64,000 bases of DNA from Bacillus sp. F19 (GTDB lineage: Bacteria; Bacillota; Bacilli; Bacillales; Bacillaceae). The notes under the pieces were generated by a model. That model had not been told where the DNA came from. It saw only the letters and a program-made list of their open reading frames with translations, and searched no databases. Location of the stretch: positions 3,312,001-3,376,000 of the forward strand of contig CP085710.1 of the NCBI GenBank assembly GCA_023823795.1, given 5' to 3'. Of this stretch, positions 54,358 to 62,834 are shown in pieces; positions within the stretch are counted from its first letter, which is position 1, and every line of letters begins with the position of its first letter. The position numbers and the translations under genes were made by a program.

Positions 54358-55320
54358 TTAAAATTTTCTTTTTCCAATATATTTTGCAATATTGGATAAG
54401 GCAGATCTTGCTCTATTTTTCGGCAATTGGTTTAAAATGCTGAACCCTTTCTGAAGATACATGTCACTCACTTGGATGGACCGTTCAATTGCATTCGAAG
54501 ATGAGATGACATCGATAATTTCCGCCATTTCCGCTTGGGGCGTATCACTAGTTACCTTGCTGATTTTCTTTTTCAACTCGGGATTTTCCATTGCGTAAAG
54601 CACGGGAAGGGTAATGTTGCCCTGAAGCAAGTCTCCGCCAACTGGCTTTCCAAGCTCTTCTTCTGTAGAGGTAAAATCAAGAATATCATCTGTAATTTGA
54701 AAGGACATTCCTACATAGTAGCCGAAATGAAATAATTTTTTATGTATGGATTCGGGAACACCGCCGGCAATCGCTCCAAGCTGACAGCTGGCAGCAATTA
54801 ATAACGCTGTTTTCCGTTTTATGCGTCTTAAATAAACACGCAGATTCTGGTCAAAATCATACTTGTCTTTTATTTGTTCTATTTCACCAAGCGAAACTTC
54901 AACAATCGTTTTTGAGAGAATCTGATGAGCCGCAATATTTTCTAAAGATGTCATAATCTCAAGAGATCTTGCAAATAAATAATCCCCTGTATACATTGCA
55001 ATGCGGTTATCCCACTTTGCTTTAATTGTCGGTTTCCCGCGTCTGAGCTCGGCATCGTCAATCACATCATCATGCACCAAAGATGCCATATGAATAATTT
55101 CTAGAGCGATGGCCACTTTTTTTACTTTATCGATATCATATTCGCCAAACATGGCAGAAAGCAATACAAAAACAGGGCGGATGCGCTTTCCCCCTGCCTG
55201 AAGAAGGTGAAGCCCTGCCTCGCTTAGCAAAGGCTCTGTTGAGCTTACCGTTTGTTCAAGTTCCTGTTCAATCAGATCAAGATCTGCATTTAAGAACGAA
55301 TACGCCATTTTAAATTTCAT
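54358..55320 (-). CDS. hepT: Heptaprenyl diphosphate synthase, catalytic component II
   Basis: HepT, with HepS, makes the C35 side chain of menaquinone-7. The 320-aa trans-prenyltransferase has both aspartate-rich motifs, SLVHDDVIDDAELRRGKPT (about 75) and QITDDILDFT (about 210), and GGKRIRPVFVLL near residue 45. It ends KYIGKRKF like its B. subtilis counterpart. Its partner hepS is two genes upstream. Confidence 0.97.
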   Translation of the reverse strand: MKFKMAYSFLNADLDLIEQELEQTVSSTEPLLSEAGLHLLQAGGKRIRPVFVLLSAMFGEYDIDKVKKVAIALEIIHMASLVHDDVIDDAELRRGKPTIKAKWDNRIAMYTGDYLFARSLEIMTSLENIAAHQILSKTIVEVSLGEIEQIKDKYDFDQNLRVYLRRIKRKTALLIAASCQLGAIAGGVPESIHKKLFHFGYYVGMSFQITDDILDFTSTEEELGKPVGGDLLQGNITLPVLYAMENPELKKKISKVTSDTPQAEMAEIIDVISSSNAIERSIQVSDMYLQKGFSILNQLPKNRARSALSNIAKYIGKRKF

Positions 55321-55453
55321 TCAATTCACCTAAATACTCGCATTTTTAAAACATGGCTGTTTCATAATATTGTTGTGATTCGTGCTTGAATATGTCCGAA
55401 GTCTTCCATTATGAAGCAGACTTTCAGCATTAATAAACAACAAAACTGCTAAA

Positions 55454-56149
55454 TCATTTACAGCCGAGATGCATTGCAGCTACGCCGCCTGTAAAAGGCT
55501 TCACGTCCACATCTTTAAAGCCTGCATCTTTGAACATTTGTGCAAGCTCCCGCATTCCGGGAAAATCCCTAGCTGATTCCTGCAGCCATGAATATTCATT
55601 ATAGCTTTTAGCAAACAGTTTCCCAAAAACAGGCATCACAAATCGGAAGTAACCATAGTAAAGCTGCTTAAATCCGATCATGGTAGGCTGTGAGGTTTCC
55701 AGGCAGACTACTTTTCCGCCCGGCTTTACAACACGGTGCATTTCCTTAAGCACAGTCATATAGTCAGGAACATTCCGAAGTCCAAAACCAATCGTAACAT
55801 AATCAAACGTGTTATCTTCAAATGGAAGTTCCATGGCATTGCCGTGAATTAATTCAATATTAGAGAAATTTTTTATTTTCTCTCTGCCAATCTTCAGCAT
55901 ATTATTGCTGAAATCAAGGCCAATCGCTCTGCCCTTCTCCCCAACTGCATCAGCCATAGCAATAGTCCAGTCTGCTGTACCGCAGCAAACATCCAGGGCA
56001 ATCGAACCTTGTTTGACATTCATTCGTTTCATTGTTTCCCGGCGCCAGGCAATATGGCGCTGAAAACTGATGACCGAATTCATCTTATCGTAGTTTTTAT
56101 ATATTTTTTCAAATACAGAATGGACTCTTTCTTCTTTCGACTGCTGCAT
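55454..56149 (-). CDS. menG: Demethylmenaquinone methyltransferase
   Basis: This enzyme methylates demethylmenaquinone, the last step of menaquinone synthesis (also named menH or ubiE). The 231-aa SAM-dependent enzyme has the binding loop [16 protein letters not shown] (about 48), [12 protein letters not shown], and the family motifs FGLRNVPD and [14 protein letters not shown]. It lies between hepS and hepT, so three menaquinone genes form one unit. Confidence 0.96.
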   Translation of the reverse strand: MQQSKEERVHSVFEKIYKNYDKMNSVISFQRHIAWRRETMKRMNVKQGSIALDVCCGTADWTIAMADAVGEKGRAIGLDFSNNMLKIGREKIKNFSNIELIHGNAMELPFEDNTFDYVTIGFGLRNVPDYMTVLKEMHRVVKPGGKVVCLETSQPTMIGFKQLYYGYFRFVMPVFGKLFAKSYNEYSWLQESARDFPGMRELAQMFKDAGFKDVDVKPFTGGVAAMHLGCK

Positions 56150-56150
56150 T

Positions 56151-57044
56151 TCATAAACCTTCTTCCGCGAGCGTAGTATACCTTATATCCTGATTATACT
56201 TGAATGATTGCAATCTTGCTAACAGGACTTTCTGCAGAGAAGACGGCTGCTGAAAACAGTTTTCTAAAAGGTCGGCTGTCTCTTCGAAATAACGGTTGCA
56301 GAACTCTTTTAAATACACGCCGGTAAATTCGATTGTGCCGATATTTTTCTTCTTTTTCTCCAAATTTCTCATGATGGATAAAGATTCTGCGCTGTATCTG
56401 TTTTTCTCAAGCGTCAGCCGTTTGTATGACAGATATTTAGTCGTCAGCTTAGAGAATAAGCCTGCCTGAAAATAGTCAGAAACATGCTGAAAAATAGCTG
56501 TTTCTACTTTTATAATACTTGCAACGAATGAATCAAAATCACTTACAGTCTCTTCGTACAGGCGAATTTTATGTTCGTTAATCTCTTTTATTGCCGTTGC
56601 TAACGTTCGAATCATTCCAATGTCCTGCATTTCTGATAATAACGCGTAATACAGAGCGCTGAAGTAGTCTCCTGCAAGAACAATCAGCTGTCTTTGCATG
56701 AACTCTTCTTGCTTTAAATGAAAGGAAGTGGATACTTCATCATGAGTATCAAGGGCAATTTGCACAAGCATCGCTGTAATTATGTAGTTCTCTTTTTTTT
56801 CAACTGGAAGATCAATCTGATCGAACAAAGCATAGAAGAGGAGCAGTTTATCTTCATCAATAACAGGAGAAGGTATATATTTTGCTAAAAATGGATGAGT
56901 GAGCTTTAAGTGTAACGCGTCTTTTATCTTAGCCATTTGTACATAGATGTCTTGCAAATGAATCACCCTTGTCCCCATGTAAATAGATATTTTTTCGAAA
57001 AAGCCAGCAACAGCAACAAACATTTTCAGCTGAATACTACTCAT
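56151..57044 (-). CDS. hepS: Heptaprenyl diphosphate synthase, component I
   Basis: HepS is the small regulatory partner of HepT. It lacks the aspartate-rich catalytic motifs but sets product length. The 297-aa helical protein has DTHDEVS and [20 protein letters not shown], as expected for the family. Its stop is 2 bases from the menG start, and mtrB lies 27 bases upstream. Confidence 0.9.
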   Translation of the reverse strand: MSSIQLKMFVAVAGFFEKISIYMGTRVIHLQDIYVQMAKIKDALHLKLTHPFLAKYIPSPVIDEDKLLLFYALFDQIDLPVEKKENYIITAMLVQIALDTHDEVSTSFHLKQEEFMQRQLIVLAGDYFSALYYALLSEMQDIGMIRTLATAIKEINEHKIRLYEETVSDFDSFVASIIKVETAIFQHVSDYFQAGLFSKLTTKYLSYKRLTLEKNRYSAESLSIMRNLEKKKKNIGTIEFTGVYLKEFCNRYFEETADLLENCFQQPSSLQKVLLARLQSFKYNQDIRYTTLAEEGL

Positions 57045-57071
57045 TATACCATATCTGCAGAGCTCAGAAAA

Positions 57072-57299
57072 TTATCTTCTGGAGTCGCTTTCTATTTCTC
57101 CGTAGCTTGTTTGAATAATGGCTTTCCCTCTTATCTTAATAGCAGATGTGTGTTCTGTAAATTGGGCAATCATTACCTCGCCTTTATCCAGCTTCTCTGA
57201 ATGATGAAATCTAGTATCCGATCCGCGGGTCAGACCGATGACATTCACTCCATCCTCTACCGCTTTTATCACTAAAAAATCATTTGTGTTGTCTTTCAT
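57072..57299 (-). CDS. mtrB: Trp RNA-binding attenuation protein (TRAP)
   Basis: TRAP forms an 11-subunit ring that binds tryptophan and then wraps trp leader RNA. The 75-aa protein has the typical core [35 protein letters not shown] and [18 protein letters not shown], with the RNA-contacting lysine and arginine residues. It sits between folE and hepS as in B. subtilis. Its target, the triplet array before trpE, lies at 49885-49976. Confidence 0.97.
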   Translation of the reverse strand: MKDNTNDFLVIKAVEDGVNVIGLTRGSDTRFHHSEKLDKGEVMIAQFTEHTSAIKIRGKAIIQTSYGEIESDSRR

Positions 57300-57317
57300 A
57301 TGTTCACCCCCGAACCC

Positions 57318-57884
57318 TTATTCTTTAATAAATGATAATACTTCAGCTCTGGCTGCAGGATCTTTCACAAAAACCCCTCTGACAGCGGATGTGATCGTTT
57401 TGCTTCCCGGCTTTTTGACTCCGCGCATTGTCATGCACATATGTTCAGCTTCTACAACCACCATTACGCCATGAGGTTCTAGAGAATCAACAATGCTCTC
57501 TGCAATCGTCGAGGTAATTCTCTCTTGAAGCTGAGGTCTTCTGCAAACTGCTTCCACAGCTCTGGCAAGCTTGCTCAGCCCTGTTACTTTTCCGCCTTTT
57601 GGTATGTATGCAATGTGAGCCTTTCCAAAAAACGGAACCAGGTGATGCTCACACATAGAATGAAATGGAATATCCTTGACTAGCACAAGTTCTTCATGGT
57701 CTTCTCCGAACACCGTTTTAAAATGTTCTTTTGGATCTTCGTTAAGTCCTGAGAATACTTCGGCATACATTTTAGCAACACGTTTGGGAGTATCAAGAAG
57801 CCCTTCGCGATTTGGATCTTCCCCGATCGCCTCAAGTATGAGCCTTACTGCCTCTTCGATCTGCTGTGTATTAATTTGCCCCAT
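57318..57884 (-). CDS. folE: GTP cyclohydrolase I
   Basis: FolE makes dihydroneopterin triphosphate from GTP for folate (mtrA in B. subtilis). The 188-aa enzyme has [10 protein letters not shown], the zinc ligands in [18 protein letters not shown] and the downstream [12 protein letters not shown] start at 57884, where TAGGAGGA lies 7 bases upstream; the frame is open further but has no site. It is the first gene of folE-mtrB-hepS-menG-hepT. Confidence 0.96.
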   Translation of the reverse strand: MGQINTQQIEEAVRLILEAIGEDPNREGLLDTPKRVAKMYAEVFSGLNEDPKEHFKTVFGEDHEELVLVKDIPFHSMCEHHLVPFFGKAHIAYIPKGGKVTGLSKLARAVEAVCRRPQLQERITSTIAESIVDSLEPHGVMVVVEAEHMCMTMRGVKKPGSKTITSAVRGVFVKDPAARAEVLSFIKE

Positions 57885-57919
57885 AAATATCCTCCTAAAA
57901 AACAATATATTTGATACAG

Positions 57920-57949
57920 ATTCTAGCATATGTAAGAGATTAAAAGCAA
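57920..57949 (-). promoter_or_regulatory. Promoter of folE-mtrB
   Basis: On the minus strand TTGCTT, 18-base spacer, TAGAAT with an extended TGC before it, about 35 bases upstream of the folE ATG. Confidence 0.6.
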
Positions 57950-58021
57950 AGAATGATGTATCTTGTGAAGTTTATAAGAGAGAGGATGTCAGGCTCATAT
58001 CTGCAATTTGTGCCAGAACAA

Positions 58022-58048
58022 AGGAAAAGCCCCTATAAAAGGGGCTAT
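58022..58048 (-). terminator. Terminator of hbs
   Basis: AGCCCCTTTTATAGGGGCT hairpin followed by TTTTCCTTT on the minus strand. Confidence 0.75.
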
Positions 58049-58100
58049 CCATGGCATCATTGTGTATGTAATTTATGCATCATACACGGGTAAGAGCACA

Positions 58101-58379
58101 TTATTTTCCAGCAACAGCGTCTTTAAGAGCTTTACCTGGTTTGAACGCAGGCACTTTGCTTGCTGCGATTTCGATTTCTTCGCCAGTTTGTGGGTTGCGT
58201 CCTTTACGTGCCGCGCGCTCACGTACTTCGAAGTTACCAAAACCGATCAATTGTACTTTATCACCGTTTTTAAGTGCATCCAAAAGTGTATCGAAAACAG
58301 CATCAACAGCTTTCGTTGCATCTTTTTTTGATAATTCGCTAGCTTCTGCTACCGCGTTGATTAGTTCTGTTTTATTCAT
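58101..58379 (-). CDS. hbs: DNA-binding protein HU
   Basis: HU is the main nucleoid protein and bends DNA without sequence preference. The 92-aa product begins [21 protein letters not shown] and has the family signature [22 protein letters not shown] with the arm prolines. I start at 58379, where GGGAGGAGGTG lies a few bases upstream; the longer open frame runs into the leader. A consensus promoter lies about 120 bases upstream. Confidence 0.97.
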   Translation of the reverse strand: MNKTELINAVAEASELSKKDATKAVDAVFDTLLDALKNGDKVQLIGFGNFEVRERAARKGRNPQTGEEIEIAASKVPAFKPGKALKDAVAGK

Positions 58380-58499
58380 GCCTTTCACCTCCTCCCAAAG
58401 ATTGATTGTTAAGCAATAAAAGCATTCTGTTATTTTCATTTCTTCACAGATTATGCAGAATCTATACATGATAGATAAGCATTTACTGTTAACACGCTA

Positions 58500-58528
58500 A
58501 TCTTATACGATTAACGGCTATAATTCAA
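58500..58528 (-). promoter_or_regulatory. Promoter of hbs
   Basis: On the minus strand TTGAAT, 17-base spacer, TAAGAT, giving a leader of about 115 bases. Confidence 0.6.
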
Positions 58529-58855
58529 TGATTTTCCGCATGAATATTGGGTTTCTAGGAAGAATCGACCAATACAGAAAATAATTTCTGATAGTAGATT
58601 AACATATCCTTTTTCGCTAAGCAAGGAGAAACCTTTATAAAACCTATATAAATCAATAATTGAAGGTGATTTCAGCGAACGTGCATTCCCACCTGGAACT
58701 TATTTCACAAAAAAATAGTAGAAGAGGTAAATATTATTTTGGAATATGTAAAACTTATTAAAAACACTAATACATATTGAGAAAGAAGTAAACATTAATT
58801 TTATTAAAATAAAATTTTGTAAGCTAATTGTCATCGAAATGAAAACTATTTTTAA
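58529..58855. other. AT-rich gap between the hbs promoter and the spoIVA terminator
   Basis: About 330 bases of AT-rich sequence. A 62-codon open frame here (58700-58888) is isoleucine/phenylalanine-rich, has no ribosome site and overlaps the spoIVA terminator. I see no supported gene or RNA. Upstream hbs promoters may lie here. Confidence 0.5.
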
Positions 58856-58890
58856 AGACAAAAAGATGACCACTTTTTTTGTGGTCATCT
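58856..58890 (-). terminator. Terminator of spoIVA
   Basis: AGATGACCAC and GTGGTCATCT form a 10-bp stem with a 7-base loop, followed by TTTTTG on the minus strand. Confidence 0.85.
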
Positions 58891-58905
58891 GTTCTTTTTC
58901 CTATT

Positions 58906-60384
58906 CTATAGGATAATCGCGATTAAACCGCCAGAGCCTTCGTTAATCATGCGTTCGAGCGTTTCTTTCAGCTTATATCTTGCATTTTCAGGCATTAATG
59001 AAAGTTTTGCCTGAATTCCTTCCCTCACGATTGAACTCAGACTGCGTCCGAAAATATCGGAATTCCAGATCGACAGCGGGTTATCTTCAAAATCCTGCAT
59101 CAAGTATCGAACCAGTTCTTCACTTTGTTTTTCTGTTCCGATAATTGGAGCAAATTCTGACTCCACATCAACTTTTATCATATGAATCGATGGGGCCACA
59201 GCTTTTAACCGGACTCCGAATCTTGCACCCTGCCTGATAATTTCCGGTTCATCAAGGCTCATGTCGCTGAGTGCAGGCGCTGCAATGCCATAGCCTGTTT
59301 GTTTTACCATTCTAAGCGCATCCGATACTTGATCATATTCCGCTTTTGCATATGCAAAGTCCTGCATAAGCTGCAGCAAGTGATCTTTCCCGCGGATTTC
59401 TACTCCAACAACCTCTTTTAAAATTTGATCATATAAATCATCAGGCGCATACAGGTCAATTTCAGCGATCCCCTGCCCCATTTCAATGCCTGCAAGGCTT
59501 GCCCGGTCAATGAAGTCATATTCACTGAAATAACCTACCACACGATCAACATCTCTTAGCCTTTTGATATCCTGGACCGTGTCTTTGACTGCTTCCTGAT
59601 AGCTTTCCCGCAGCCAGTGATTGTCGCGTAGAACCATTACCCAGCTAGGCAGATTCACATTTACCTCAAGCACCGGGAACTCATACAGCGCTTCACGGAG
59701 AACGTTCATGACATCTGTCTCGCGGATACTTTCAACACTCATCGCAAGGACCGGAATGTCATATTTTTCACTGAGCTGTCTCCGGAGTGTTTCTGTTTCA
59801 GGATGATAAGGCTGAACCGTATTAATAATCATAATGAAAGGTTTTCCGACTTCCTTTAATTCCTCGATAACCCGTTCTTCAGCTTCAATGTAATCCCTTC
59901 TTGGGATTTCGCCAATTGAACCGTCTGTCGTAATGACGACACCGATAGTTGAATGCTCCTGAATCACCTTGCGGGTGCCGATTTCAGCCGCTTCATGGAA
60001 AGGAATCGGCTCCTCATACCACGGAGTATTGATCATTCTTGGTCCATTTTCGTCTTCATACCCTTTTGCTCCAGGTACTGTATAACCAACGCAATCTACC
60101 AATCTAATATTGACGTCAAGTCCCTCTTCAACATGGATCGAAACCGCTTGATTCGGAACAAATTTAGGCTCTGTCGTCATGATGGTTTTTCCAGCAGCAC
60201 TTTGCGGCAGCTCATCCTGTGCCCGTGCCTTATCTGCTTCATTATCAATATTCGGAAGCACGACTTGCTCCATGAACTTTTTGATAAAAGTAGATTTGCC
60301 TGTTCTTACTGCTCCCACTACTCCAAGATAGATATCGCCGCCGGTGCGCTCTGCGATATCTTTAAAAATATCTACCTTTTCCAA
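58906..60384 (-). CDS. spoIVA: Spore coat morphogenetic ATPase SpoIVA
   Basis: SpoIVA polymerises on the forespore surface using ATP and forms the base layer of the spore coat. The 492-aa product is very close to B. subtilis SpoIVA, with Walker A GVVGAVRTGKSTFIKKF (about 21-37), RLVDCVGYTVPGAKGYEDENG, and the conserved C-terminus GGLIAIIL. Translation appears to start at TTG, with GGGAGGGGATCAC at good spacing. A sigma-E-like promoter is seen about 70 bases upstream, which fits mother-cell expression. Confidence 0.97.
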   Translation of the reverse strand: MEKVDIFKDIAERTGGDIYLGVVGAVRTGKSTFIKKFMEQVVLPNIDNEADKARAQDELPQSAAGKTIMTTEPKFVPNQAVSIHVEEGLDVNIRLVDCVGYTVPGAKGYEDENGPRMINTPWYEEPIPFHEAAEIGTRKVIQEHSTIGVVITTDGSIGEIPRRDYIEAEERVIEELKEVGKPFIMIINTVQPYHPETETLRRQLSEKYDIPVLAMSVESIRETDVMNVLREALYEFPVLEVNVNLPSWVMVLRDNHWLRESYQEAVKDTVQDIKRLRDVDRVVGYFSEYDFIDRASLAGIEMGQGIAEIDLYAPDDLYDQILKEVVGVEIRGKDHLLQLMQDFAYAKAEYDQVSDALRMVKQTGYGIAAPALSDMSLDEPEIIRQGARFGVRLKAVAPSIHMIKVDVESEFAPIIGTEKQSEELVRYLMQDFEDNPLSIWNSDIFGRSLSSIVREGIQAKLSLMPENARYKLKETLERMINEGSGGLIAIIL

Positions 60385-60454
60385 GTGATCCCCTCCCGAT
60401 CATAGGCTTCTTGGGTTATTGACCGTCTGCTTCTTCGTGTTTTAGGACACTATA

Positions 60455-60484
60455 TATTTATGACGTTGTCCTATTTATTTATGA
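60455..60484 (-). promoter_or_regulatory. Sigma-E-like promoter of spoIVA
   Basis: On the minus strand TCATAAA, 15-base spacer, CATAAATA, near the sigma-E consensus. The decamer GTCATAAATA occurs twice, 21 bases apart, covering both elements. Confidence 0.55.
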
Positions 60485-60537
60485 CAGTGATCTGAAATTT
60501 TTTTCATTTCATTTTTCTTATATGATTGTAAAAAATG

Positions 60538-60578
60538 AAAAACCCTTCTTTCAGAGTTTATTTCTCTTAAGAAGGGTT
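60538..60578 (-). terminator. Terminator of yphF
   Basis: AACCCTTCTT and AAGAAGGGTT form the stem, with an inner AGAG/CTCT pair and T residues on the minus strand. Confidence 0.8.
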
Positions 60579-60584
60579 CATGAC

Positions 60585-61307
60585 TTATTTATCTAAAAAG
60601 ACAGGTTCATTTTTTTCATTGACTGTATAAGGCAATGAAAATGCAGGTACAAACGGAGAATCCTCAACCAAAAGATTGCGTATGTCTTCACCTTTTGCGG
60701 CTGTATTTTTCTTTTCGCTTAATACTTTGTACAAATCAATGCGGTAATCAACGTATACTTCCCCGGTATTATCAATGACAAAAGGCAGTGTTTCGCCGGA
60801 ATAAGGGCTTACAGCATGAGGAGCTTCCTCATAGCCAAGCTTCTTGTAGTCTAGGGTAAACACGTTTTCAGCTACAACCTCTTTATAAGGCGGATAGCCG
60901 CCGTTCGATGCTTTATACACATTTAACCTCGTTTTTAGATCACGTATTGCTTCTGAGATTCTGAGGTCAATCAGTTTTACCGTTGGGTTTTCCTCAACAT
61001 CAACAAGCACATACAAATAAACTCCGCCGCTTTCATAGGATGTTCCAGGCGGTTCAGCCATGTATTTCGGCACAAGCTTGGCGAAATCAACCGGGTATTT
61101 CTGATAAATAGGCGTTTTCATATCTCTTGTTTTAATCGGAAGCAGCCCACCGGAATCTTCTTTAAACCGGTCAACCGTGTTTTGAACTCCTGCAATCTGA
61201 TCTTCATAGGGAACCTGATTCTGGCTTAGCTCCTGATCAGGATACAAGCAGCCTGAGAGCAGTGTCATTATTAAAAAAACAGGTAACAAAGAAGCAAGCT
61301 TTTTCAT
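60585..61307 (-). CDS. yphF: YphF-like lipoprotein
   Basis: The 240-aa protein has a lipoprotein signal, LLPVFLIMTLLSGC, with the lipidated cysteine at about residue 20, and a soluble domain facing outward. Two similar-looking halves (YPVDFAKLVPKYM and FTLDYKKLGYEEAPHAVSPYSGE) suggest an internal duplication. The function is unknown. It follows yphE, between spoIVA and gpsA. Confidence 0.8.
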   Translation of the reverse strand: MKKLASLLPVFLIMTLLSGCLYPDQELSQNQVPYEDQIAGVQNTVDRFKEDSGGLLPIKTRDMKTPIYQKYPVDFAKLVPKYMAEPPGTSYESGGVYLYVLVDVEENPTVKLIDLRISEAIRDLKTRLNVYKASNGGYPPYKEVVAENVFTLDYKKLGYEEAPHAVSPYSGETLPFVIDNTGEVYVDYRIDLYKVLSEKKNTAAKGEDIRNLLVEDSPFVPAFSLPYTVNEKNEPVFLDK

Positions 61308-61334
61308 GAAAATCTTCCTTTATAGTGAAGTTCT

Positions 61335-61535
61335 TTATTCATTAACAGGCCCGCTGAAAACAACGAAAATAATCAACAATCCTGCCAGAATCATAAAAAA
61401 ATAGGCAATTGCGGCAAAAGCAATCTTTAAAAACCCTTTCATTTTAAATCTGCTGAAATAGATTGATATAATCGCAACAAACATAAACCCCATTGAAGCG
61501 AGAGCAATCCACATCTTCATCAACCCTGGACTCAT
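61335..61535 (-). CDS. yphE: YphE-like small membrane protein (DUF2768)
   Basis: The 66-aa protein has two membrane helices (about 7-26 and 36-60) joined by a short basic loop FSRFKMKG. GGGGAGGT lies 6 bases before the ATG. Size and position fit YphE. The family is restricted to spore-formers in my recollection, but its role is unknown. Confidence 0.75.
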   Translation of the reverse strand: MSPGLMKMWIALASMGFMFVAIISIYFSRFKMKGFLKIAFAAIAYFFMILAGLLIIFVVFSGPVNE

Positions 61536-61574
61536 TACCTTACCTCCCCTTATTATCCGAAAAATATTATATCA

Positions 61575-62180
61575 CAAGAAATGCGGAATCGCCTGTTTAC
61601 TTAGAAAAGCAGAACCGACTGCTTAGCTCCGACAGACAGATAAGGAGCAGACTGGAAAGTCCGGGTTTGACTTTTCAGGCTGATCCGTTCTGGCCGAGGA
61701 GTTAGGAGGTGGAGCTGGACAATATGAACAGTGGAGCAAACAGTTTGACTCAGACAGACAGATAAGGAGCAGACTGGAAAGTCCGGGTTTGACTTTTCAG
61801 GCTGATCCGTTCTGGCCGAGGAGTTAGGAGGTGGAGCTGGACAATATGAACAGTGGAGCAAACAGTTCGACTCAGACAGACAGATAAGGATCCGACAGAA
61901 AAGTCCGGGTTTGACTTTTCAGGCTGATCCGTTCTGGCCGAGGAGCTGGGCGATGGAGCTGGACATCAAGAAATGCGGAATCGCCTGTTTACTTAGAAAA
62001 GCGGAACCGACTGCTTAGCTCCGACAGACAGATAAGGAGCAGACTGGAAAGTCTGGGTTTGACTTTTCAGGCTGATCCGTTCTGGCAGAGGAGTTAGGAG
62101 GTGGAGCTGGACAATATGAACAGTGGAGCAAACAGTTCGACTCAGACAGACAGATAAGGATCCGACAGAAAAGTCCGGGT
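61575..62180 (+). repeat. 122-bp structured repeat family, locus E: largest tandem array
   Basis: The GACAGACAGAT landmark recurs at 61631, 61753, 61875, 62023 and 62145, spacings of 122, 122, 148 and 122. The 148 step holds an extra stub opening AAGAAATGCGGAATCGCC, also seen at the array start, so a block of units has been duplicated. The fifth unit is cut after AAGTCCGGGT at 62180. The central hairpin in the first unit is CAGACTGGAAAGTC, CGGGTTT, GACTTTTCAGGCTG. The array is antisense to yphE and gpsA. Confidence 0.9.
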
Positions 62181-62213
62181 ATATCATTTCTGCGCTAAAA
62201 CTTCGATTCTGGT

Positions 62214-62410
62214 ACAGCCGGAAATTATAATTTAGCCAAATTCGCCTATTTATTAGCCAAAATCTCATTTTATTTTGCCGTTTTCCGATTTTATTTAGTC
62301 GATTTTGCATTTATTATAGCTTTACAGTTTTTTAATATAGCCGTTTTGCATCTTATTAAGCCGCACTGGGCAATATTTAGCTGATATCCTGATTTTCTAG
62401 CCGAGTTCGG
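62214..62410. repeat. AT-rich array of ten degenerate ~21-bp units
   Basis: An AGCC-like core recurs at 62216, 62234, 62255, 62276, 62297, 62318, 62339, 62359, 62379 and 62399. The spacings are 18, six of 21, then three of 20. The approximate unit is TTTATTTAGCCGATTTTGC. Neighbouring units share the phase more strictly than the sequence. No open frame spans the array. Confidence 0.8.
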
Positions 62411-62515
62411 GTTATAATCACCATAAAAAGATGAATCAGCAACTTAGCCGTTCACTCTGCTTCTCTATGTATGCCATACTTCCAAGAAACACAATGGCTT
62501 ATCCCTTTTCATAAC
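62411..62515. other. Intergenic sequence with no recognised feature
   Basis: About 100 bases between the 21-bp array and the gpsA-side hairpin. I see no gene, repeat or clear promoter. Confidence 0.4.
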
Positions 62516-62572
62516 AAAAAAAACCGAAGTAAAGAGGGGGCAGCTTTACTTCAGCCATGTTTTACTTCGGAC
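62516..62572 (-). terminator. Long hairpin terminator downstream of gpsA
   Basis: On the minus strand CCGAAGTAAAA pairs with TTTACTTCGG and is followed by eight T. The loop contains a further GAAGTAAAG copy, so two alternative stems are possible. It is about 260 bases after the gpsA stop codon, so the gpsA transcript would have a long 3' tail. Confidence 0.7.
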
Positions 62573-62834
62573 TAATCGGAACCCATTGATTAGAGCAACT
62601 CATAATTTACTACGATGCATTTTATGCGAATTTCAGAGCATTTGCATCCTCTAATGCCTATTTTTAAAGATAAAGTAAGCCATTTTAAAGGGCAGAGAGG
62701 AAACGTAAGTATGTGATTCAATGCTTTAGTGTGATTCACGCATTTGCACCTAGTGGTCCGTTTCATGAGTAAGATTGTTATTCTTTCACAAACTCAAGCT
62801 ATTCTATGCATTTCCCGGCCTTGTGCCACAAGAG
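62573..62834. other. Non-coding stretch between the hairpin and gpsA
   Basis: About 260 bases with scattered GCATTT/AAATGC words and an imperfect inverted repeat (GATGCA...TGCATC near 62613-62647). No gene, promoter or RNA is supported. Confidence 0.4.

Noticed and set aside
58700-58888. Rightmost small frame between hbs and spoIVA
   Set aside because: AT-rich, no ribosome binding site, overlaps the spoIVA terminator, composition of random AT sequence.
61575-62410. CRISPR-like array from repeated units before gpsA
   Set aside because: The 122-bp units are contiguous without spacers, and the 21-bp array has degenerate units without unique spacers. No cas gene is in the window.
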